Source: Adiantum capillus-veneris (taxonomy: Eukaryota > Streptophyta > Polypodiopsida > Polypodiales > Pteridaceae). Taken from it: a DNA stretch of 64,000 nt. A program made the position numbers and the translations under genes. The stretch lies in the NCBI GenBank assembly GCA_014529385.2, contig CM043949.1, positions 143,105,858 through 143,169,857 of the forward strand. Reading direction: 5' to 3'. The notes under the pieces were generated by a model. The model saw nothing but the letters and a program-made list of their open reading frames with translations. It did no database searches and was not told where the DNA came from. Below are positions 57,729-64,000 of the stretch, piece after piece (the stretch's first letter is position 1; every line of letters begins with the position of its first letter).

Positions 57729-58425
57729 TCTCGAGGGAAGCCCACGTTTGCCAACATCGTGGCAACACCCCCAAAGGTGGACAGCATGGCCCAGCTGCAA
57801 AATGAAGTTGACAGACTTTGCAAGGAAAACAAAGCTTTGAAGGAAAGGCTTGTAGTATCCATCGAGTCTCGACTCACCACAATAGAGAACTCCAACAAGG
57901 GAGAAATGGAAGAGAAGGAAATCAAGCCCAATACGGAGGTAGACATCACCCTCATAGAGAAGGTCAAGACTCAAGTGCAGGATGCCATCTTTTGCAAAGT
58001 GTCAAGATGCTCTTGCTCTCAATGTTCGCATCGGTGGGCTCCCAAGTGATTGTCAAGGAAAGGAGGACCCCAAGTTCCACATGTCCTTTGATCGCATCCA
58101 AACAACAACCCCCATGATACAATGGGATCCAGCAACAATCACCACTCTTGCTCGTGAGCATCACACCAACCATGCAATTCTTATCTTCAAGACCAGAGCA
58201 GATCGAGTCAAGCTCCTTGAGCAATCGAAGCTTCTCAAGGACACAAAAATTTGGTTTGCTGAAGATCTTACACCCACTCAACTCAAACAGAAGAAGGCTG
58301 AAGTCCAAAAGATGTGAGAAGCGCGCTCAACAGGGAAATGGGCACTGTATCGAGGAGGTAAATCCATCATCCAGAAGTTTCGAACTCCCAAATCGGCTCC
58401 CTCCTCCTCACCTACCTCATCTTAG
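57711..58425 (+). pseudogene. ORF1: LINE-3 ORF1 (half-LINE)
   Basis: Starts MATRASSRGKPTFANIV, has a coiled-coil stretch (MAQLQNEVDRLCKENKALKERL), then after a one-base shift near 57975 an RRM-like part (ALNVRIGGLPSDC, HAILIFKTRADRVKLLEQSKLL) and the C-terminal phrase EDLTPTQLKQKKAEVQKM. A TGA at 58315 replaces an expected Arg, and the frame runs on as EARSTGKWALYRGGKSIIQKF to a TAG at 58423. This is a plant LINE ORF1 of a different subfamily from LINE-1. No endonuclease or RT follows; the 3' UTR begins at once. Confidence 0.8.
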
Positions 58426-58541
58426 GTTTTGTTCATCCTACCTTACCTTTTTCACCCTTTTTTCTTTTTCCACCCTTCGATGGACCCTCAGTCCTTAACT
58501 GATATGTATCACATGGAATCCTTTGTACTGTTTTGCTTCTG

Positions 58542-58572
58542 GTCCTATAGGTCATATATGACCTCCGTGGAC
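58542..58572 (+). other. 3' stem-loop of LINE-3
   Basis: Inner AGGTCATATATGACCT is a perfect 16-base palindrome; outer stem GTCC/GGAC as in LINE-1. Confidence 0.78.
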
Positions 58573-58579
58573 GATAATT

Positions 58580-58582
<3 letters not shown>

Positions 58583-58668
<86 letters not shown>
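58583..58668. repeat. CT tail of LINE-3
   Basis: About 43 CT units directly after GATAATTCAA. Confidence 0.97.
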
Positions 58669-58670
<2 letters not shown>

Positions 58671-58853
58671 CTTAAATATCACAAATTTTTTTGTGCCTTT
58701 AATTTATTCTCCAACACAAGTTTCTCGATTAAATATTAGCATCCCTTGAGCAATAATATTTATTTTCATCAAAAATCTAATATTATTTTGTTATGGTCAC
58801 AAACACACCTCAATCAAACATTGGGAGCCTTGGAGTGCAAACCTTCCTTTTTT

Positions 58854-58856
<3 letters not shown>

Positions 58857-58942
<86 letters not shown>
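58857..58942. repeat. CT microsatellite without a recognised LINE
   Basis: About 43 CT units preceded by CCTTCCTTTTTTTAAT. No LINE stem-loop lies upstream. Confidence 0.96.
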
Positions 58943-58945
<3 letters not shown>

Positions 58946-59700
58946 CAAAGACAAGGATACACTCGAAGCATTTAACACCAAGAGTATTGTTCACAACAAG
59001 AAAAAGTTTAAGGATTTTAAAAAGACAAAATGTAATGGAATTGGCCTATTAACTTGAGAGTAGCAGAAATTAATGAGAGTACTTTTGAGAAATTACTTTG
59101 TGAGCATAGCGGGTGAACATAATTGAAGATAACAACATAGGCATAGCAATTAGTTAACTTAGCATGAACAATACTTTTGCAAGAGAGAGAATTTAGAGAA
59201 CATGACAACATTGAGGACCGGATTTATGTGGAGCCACTCCCCCCTCCAATAGGCATTTGTATTATGATTTCGCCCATTAAGAGAGACTTGTTACAATACA
59301 ATCTTTGTGTTCCTTGTGACCTAGGTGATGCAATGAAGATGGAAAGCTTCATGCATCACAAGCATAACATAAACTTTGAAGAAATATTTAACTATCCCAA
59401 GCCTCAGTCCCAAGACCTCAAACACCTTCGAAGATGGAGAGAGCTAGCAGGGAATGAGGGTAGGGAAGAGGAAGAAGAAACATTTCATAGGAGAAAGAAT
59501 TAGTTCCTCACTTATCATAACTCTTCTTGCTAGCAAACATAATAGCATAGTAATGAAGATGGAGAATATGGCAAGCTTAAGCATTGAAGCATGACTCTTG
59601 GTTGGATTTGCACTCCATAGCCAAGAGTGTTGGTGTAGGCTCTCAACTTCTCAAAGAGCTCGGAGAAGGAGATGGAGCTCTTGCATTTTGCATAGCACAC
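58943..59700. other. Unassigned sequence with one open frame
   Basis: Contains a 108-codon frame (59177-59503, plus strand, no early ATG) reading IYVEPLPPPIGICIMISPIK and ending in an acidic/basic tail. I do not recognise it; it could be an old exon or element fragment. Nothing else is supported. Confidence 0.25.
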
Positions 59701-59703
59701 AAT

Positions 59704-59704
<1 letters not shown>

Positions 59705-59776
<72 letters not shown>
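59705..59776. repeat. Compound GT/GA microsatellite
   Basis: About 23 TG units pass directly into about 12 GA units. Confidence 0.97.
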
Positions 59777-60684
59777 TACCCCCTAAGCAACCCCCTAGCT
59801 TGCTTTGGTCGACCCCCCCTTGTAGCTCATGCTTGAAGCTCATTGGACCCCTCCAGGCCTAGCCAATCACAAGCAAGAGGCATTACAAGCAACAAGGGTA
59901 GCCTTGGGACAAGTGTCCCCCTTTCCCCTTTGAGAGAGAGGACTTGATAAATGACAATTAATTAAATCTCCTAAATTATCATTGGACCCCTTGGGTGGCC
60001 AATCAATAGGCTTCAGGTACACCATGAGGGCAACATGAGGAGGAACTTGACAAGTGTCCCCTTTGCTTTCTTTATACTAGGCATGCCTTGTGTGAGTGTG
60101 CGAGTGTGTTCTCTATCATCCCCCCTCATGTAGGGCTCGCCCCCTCCTTATAGGGATTGAATTTTGACTTTTGTACACCTCAATCCACTCAACCTTGGCG
60201 TTGAGTCCCACCACAAGCTTGGCCCTTAAGCCCCTCAGGCTTGAGCTGGGTTCTCACCTCAAGTACATCCCTAGCATCTCAGGCATGACAAGCACCTCAA
60301 GCATGTCAATCATCAAGCATCTCAAGCACCTCAGTCATCAAGCACCTCAAGTACCTTAGTCATCAAGCACGACAAGCACCTCAAGCTTGGGCCGGGTTCC
60401 CACCTCAAGCACAACCCTAGCTTACCTAAGGTCAAAGGACTTTTACACTCATTATTGGAGGACTTCAACGAAGCTAACCCTAAGGTCTTATGCTCCATTG
60501 GTTAGCCTTGCTCTTTGATAGACCATCTCTCATTTGGGCCCCTTTACCATTATCCCCGTGTTGAGATAGAACTATAAGCACGTGTCTATATCTTAACCCT
60601 TGTTCCCGTTTATTCTCCCACATTAAGTGATCAATTTAATATGAGAAAATCAATTGGGTTGGTTAGATATTAGATTTTATGACA
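59777..60684 (-). repeat. Gypsy-3 3' LTR (outer end uncertain)
   Basis: On the minus strand the LTR starts TGTCATAAAATC directly after the purine run CAAGAGAGAGG (plus 60688-60698). TATAAAG (plus 60070-60076) and TATAAGG (about 60149) are promoter-like. The partner LTR is outside the window, so the left limit is a guess. Confidence 0.5.
60258..60400. repeat. Degenerate CAAGCACCTCAAG repeats in LTR
   Basis: TCATCAAGCACCTCAAG-type units of 14-21 bases recur about eight times, flanked by two copies of a GGCTTGAGC/CTTGGGC.GGGTTC.CACCTCAAG block (60238-60262 and 60385-60410). Confidence 0.7.
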
Positions 60685-60699
60685 TTACCTCTCTCTTGA

Positions 60700-62145
60700 A
60701 ATCATAGTCGTCCTCGACTATGAGGTAGAAGAGATAAAGCCTTAGTCATTAGTCAATTTTACTTAGCGGGTAGAGGATCTTTCCAAGATGGATGACTAAT
60801 CCATTTGGTGCTTGGGAGACATAGCTGCCACAAGCATGTCTGCTCTTTAGTCCATTTCATTCTCCAATAATTGGTTCACTTGGTGGCTCTCCTTTATAGG
60901 GCTTAAGTAGGCTCACATGAAAGGCATTGTGTATGAGCCAATGATTGGGCAACTTGAGTTGGTAAGCCGTCTCTGATGGGCTTAAAAATTTGGAAAGGGC
61001 CATAGTATCTTTTTGCTAGCTTAGCACAATACTTTTGATGGCCCGTAGGATTTTTGCCCATGGTTTGCCTTAATTGAGCCTTAGGAAACTTAAGCAAGAC
61101 CCAATCATTTTCTTTGAATGTTATGGCCCTTCTGTGCTTGTCAGTAGCAGCTTTTTGCCTTTGTTGAGAGATGGATATAGCCTCCTTAATCTTTTGAAAA
61201 GATTCTTGTAGGTCACGGCTTTACTCATCGGCGGCAAAGATCTTCCCATGTACTTTGAGTAGCAAGGGACTTTTAGGTCTTCCCGCGATGATCTCGAAAG
61301 GTTCTTTTCCCGTAGAAGTATGTACAATATTATTGTAAGCATACTCTACAAGAGGTAAGTACTTTTTCCATTGTGAGCATTGTTCTACTTTGGTAACATA
61401 AGTCTTGAGTAGATCGAGTATCGTAATATTGGCTATCTCACTTTGGCCATCCCTTTGTGGGTGATAGGCCGAAGAGAAATTCAATCTTGTTCCTAGTTTT
61501 TCAAAGAGACCTTTCCATAAATTACTGGTCATTCTAGGATCTATATCTGACACAATGGATGTGGGTAATCCATGGCGTTTGAAAATTTGAGATATGAAGA
61601 GAGTTGCCATTTGGTGTGCCTGAATAGTCTTTTTGACAGGAACAAAGTGTGCTTGCTTGCTAAACCTATTGACTATTGTCTATATTCCCGTATTCCCATG
61701 GATAGACTTGGGCAATCCAAAGATGAAATCCATGGATATACACTCCCGTGGTGAATTTGGGATAGGCAATGGCTGGAGTAATCCAAGTTGCTTCACTCTA
61801 TCATATTTGGTATTTTTGCAACGCATTTTGAAACATACTCTTGTATGTCCACTTTCATGGTAGGCCAATAGAAATACGTCTCTACTCCTCGAAGAGTAGG
61901 TTGAATACCTCTATGCCCCGCATAGGGAGGAGCATGGGATTCATACATAACTTTCTCACGAAGGGAATGGGTAACACATAGCCTATTTCCGTGGAGAACA
62001 TAACCATCCTGCAAGATGAATGGTTCCTTTTTCTTCCCCAAAGCAAGGGCTGACATTATGTCTCTAAAATCAGGGTCAGTAGCATACTCATCTATCATAG
62101 AGGATAGATCATTGTGCGTAGCTATAGACACCACATTAACTTTTG
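60700..62145 (-). pseudogene. Gypsy-3 integrase
   Basis: Minus-strand integrase: finger with HAPPYAGHRGIQPTL (first Cys reads CVAKI, second lost), CISMDFIFGLPKS (first Asp), VSDIDPRMTSNLW (second Asp; D where N is usual after it), HPQRDGQSEIANI (the Glu position, normally SERVN, is kept as E). The C-terminal block AYQLKLPNHWLIHNAFHVSLLKPYKG is of the chromovirus type. Stops at about 61203 and 61677 and shifts near 60960 and 61790. A chromodomain is not clear. Confidence 0.8.
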
Positions 62146-62146
62146 G

Positions 62147-62515
62147 TCATCGTGAAAGTGCACTAGCCACTTGATTGTGCTTACCAACAACGTGAGCAAT
62201 ATGGAAATTAAATTGTGAAAGAAAAATTGCCCACGTCATTTGTTTGTTGGAAAGCTTAGTTTGTGTCATGAAATACTTGAGACTTTGGTGGTCGGTTCGT
62301 AGGATAAATGGAGTCCCCAATAGGTAGTGCTTCCATGTGTCTAAGGCATGTAGAACAGCTAAAAGCTCTTTATAAATGCCCAAAACTCGTTCATCTGTAT
62401 TGAGCCTTCGGCTCTCATATGCTATGGCATGCCCTTCTTGAAGCAAAACTGCTCCAAAGCAATCACCACAAGCATCACATTGGACCTCAAATGGCTTTGA
62501 GAGATCCGGAAGCAT
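62147..62515 (-). pseudogene. Gypsy-3 RNase H
   Basis: 122 codons: FEVQCDACGDCFGAVLLQEG (first Asp), RLNTDERVLGIYKELLAVLHAL (Glu), FILRTDHQSLKYF (Asp) and VASALSR at the end (last Asp lost, usual ADALSR). Separated from the RT remnant by a shift near 62530. Confidence 0.83.
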
Positions 62516-62588
62516 GAAGACTGGTTGGGAAGTAAGTTTATCCTTGAGCTTATCACAGGCATTTTTCTTCTTAGCAGTCCATACATAC

Positions 62589-63119
62589 TTAACGTTCTTC
62601 CTTAGTTAATTCATGTAGTGGTCCTGCTATTTGAGAGAATTTTGCTATGAAGCGTCTATAGTATGCGCACATACCAATAAAACTTCTTAGATCATGTAGA
62701 TTCCTTGGATTAGGCCATGATTTTATTACCTCTAACTTTGATGGATCCATATGGATACCACCTTGAGAGATAATATGACCTAGGTATTGAATCTCTTGAA
62801 GGAAAAATTCGCTTTTCTTTTGGTTGAGAAAAAGCTTGTTTTCCCTCAATGCTTGAAAAGTCACTTGGAGATGTTGCTTATCTTCCTCCAAAGACTTGGA
62901 GTAGACATCATGTTGGAGAGGAGAGATGAAAAAGTCTTCTTTGTCAACATAGCTTTTAACATGAAGCCTCAATTTTCCAATCAAGGGAGTAACGGAGTCT
63001 TGTTGTCCCTTGAAAGCTATGTCAGCTGTTACCATATCTCCCATCTTGAAAGCATGATTGCCCAACTTGGTGGCCAACTCCGTTGATATGAAGTTGTGAG
63101 TAGAGCCAGGGTCAAACAA
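62589..63119 (-). pseudogene. Gypsy-3 protease fused to the RT thumb by deletion
   Basis: Open for 176 codons. Protease starts FDPGSTHNFIS (Gly-Ser variant with the catalytic Asp) and reaches FFISPLQHDV, then jumps to YSKSLEEDKQHLQVTFQALRENKLFLNQKKSEFF, the part of RT just after the FIDD motif. About 900 bases (protease end, RT fingers and palm) are missing, yet the frame is kept. It ends RSFIGMCAYYRRFIAKFS. Confidence 0.85.
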
Positions 63120-63129
63120 GATGATGACA

Positions 63130-64000
63130 TCATGCTCTCTTACCTTTCCCCAAGCATAGGAAAGTGATGATCCTTTGCAATGAACATCCTCTTTTGGAGC
63201 TTCGATGGTGAAAGCCCTAGGAGTCTCATTGCGAGCATTCTTCTTGGGGCAAGAACGATAGCCATGTCCTTGCTCCCCACACTTGAAACACTTATGATCC
63301 TTGCGAAAAGCTTCAAGCTCTTCAAGAGAGAGTTTGTTTTTGCCTTTGTAAATTCACTTCTCCTTGGACCAATTGTTGTTGTTGCTGGAAGTGCCTTGGG
63401 AAGAATTTTGAACACTCGTTTTCCCCTTTGCATCATTTTTGTCTTTGCTTTCCATGGGCTTGACATTCTATCTAGTTCCTTGATAGAAATTGATGCGTGA
63501 AGCAACCATGGTGGGATGGATTACTTTGCTAATAGTACCAAGTTGTTGAGAGTTGATGTATTCGGCCATATCTTCAGGTAATCCCGCACAGAATTGTTGC
63601 CTTTGCTCGGCAAAGTCTATCTTCTGAAAGACAATAGCCTTGAGATGTAAATCCCAAAACCTGTCTACATACTTGTGGATAGACTCATAAGAGAGAAGCT
63701 TCAAGCAGCACCATTCGGTAAGCACTTTGTCCTTTGCATCGCTTGCAAGGAATTGCTTCATGATGGAAACTCGTAGAGGTTTCCATGTCTTTGGGGCTTC
63801 GCCGTTGCCACGAAGGCTAGCCCACCATTGATAAGCTGATTTTTGAAAGTGCATAGCTACATGGCGTAGCTTGGAGGACTCCGTAAAGCCCTCCTCTCCA
63901 AAGGCCACATGAGATTGTTGGATGAATGCCAACACTTTGTTGGTAGCACCAAAGGTGCCATCATAGGTGAGAAAAGAGATACTCTTTTCTCCCTCCTTGA
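63130..64000 (-). pseudogene. gag: Gypsy-3 gag, cut by window end
   Basis: Minus-strand retrotransposon gag open to the window edge: LTYDGTFGATNKVLAFIQQ, SAYQWWASLRGNG, MKQFLASDAKDKVLTEW, YVDRFWDLHLKA, FCAGLPEDMAEYI. After a stop and a shift near 63470, a zinc knuckle CFKCGEQGHGYRSC (about 63245-63290) leads to the protease. The start lies outside the window. Confidence 0.82.

Larger units (their letters stand above)
57651..58668 (+). mobile_element. LINE-3: ORF1-only LINE with CT tail
   Basis: ORF1 is joined directly to about 110 bases of 3' UTR, the shared stem-loop (58542-58572) and a CT tail (58583-58668). ORF2 is absent, an arrangement like the HAL1 half-LINEs of mammals. The 5' limit is obscured by the 389-bp duplication. 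Confidence 0.7.

Noticed and set aside
59177-59503. 108-codon frame as a host gene exon
   Set aside because: No ATG near its start, no recognised motif and no splice-supported neighbours; kept only as an unassigned frame.

Overview
This window looks like plant nuclear DNA made almost wholly of transposable elements. The evidence is Ty1/copia and Ty3/gypsy LTR retrotransposons with plant-type primer binding sites, an APE-type LINE, a Tat-lineage gypsy element with two RNase H domains, and many long GA/CT microsatellites. I recognise no intact host gene, tRNA, rRNA or prokaryotic feature. The species cannot be fixed from the sequence alone.

Layout, with names used here for convenience. (1) 1-8010: minus-strand Copia-C (about 579-7232) is split by a short non-autonomous gag-only copia (TR-GAG, 1672-4951, target duplication AGTTT). 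Copia-C abuts a plus-strand copia remnant, Copia-E. (2) About 8020-27429: an old minus-strand Copia-D is split twice, by the young intact Gypsy-1 (9095-21515, target duplication CTAT) and by the nearly intact Copia-1 (21971-27123, target duplication TATAT). (3) 27430-32239: LINE-1, with ORF1 intact and ORF2 carrying a few breaks. (4) 32240-42859: degenerate LINE-2 of the same family, split by decayed Copia-2 (35495-42520, target duplication TACCA). (5) 43167-57261: Gypsy-2, gag-protease only, with a tRNA-Asp-like primer site, split by Copia-3 (44064-49403, target duplication GAGTG). (6) 57262-58668: a duplicated junction followed by LINE-3, a half-LINE with ORF1 and a LINE 3' end but no ORF2. 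(7) About 59700-64000: minus-strand Gypsy-3, decayed and running off the window.

The most unusual unit is Gypsy-1. Its LTRs are almost identical and its 1759-codon gag-pol is uninterrupted, so it inserted recently. Between the primer site and gag it carries four extra small reading frames that form two ancient duplicate pairs (A1/A2 and B1/B2). The B frames lack an ATG, each follows a splice-acceptor-like sequence, and each begins with an F-box-like motif. Tat/Ogre elements are known to carry an extra upstream ORF, but I do not recognise this four-part arrangement.

A second theme is the LINEs. Three copies with different coding content share the same 3' stem-loop followed directly by a long CT tract, so LINE retrotransposition may seed many CT/GA microsatellites here. 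A third theme is non-autonomy: several elements have lost the reverse-transcriptase catalytic segment, and two LTR elements keep only gag or gag-protease.
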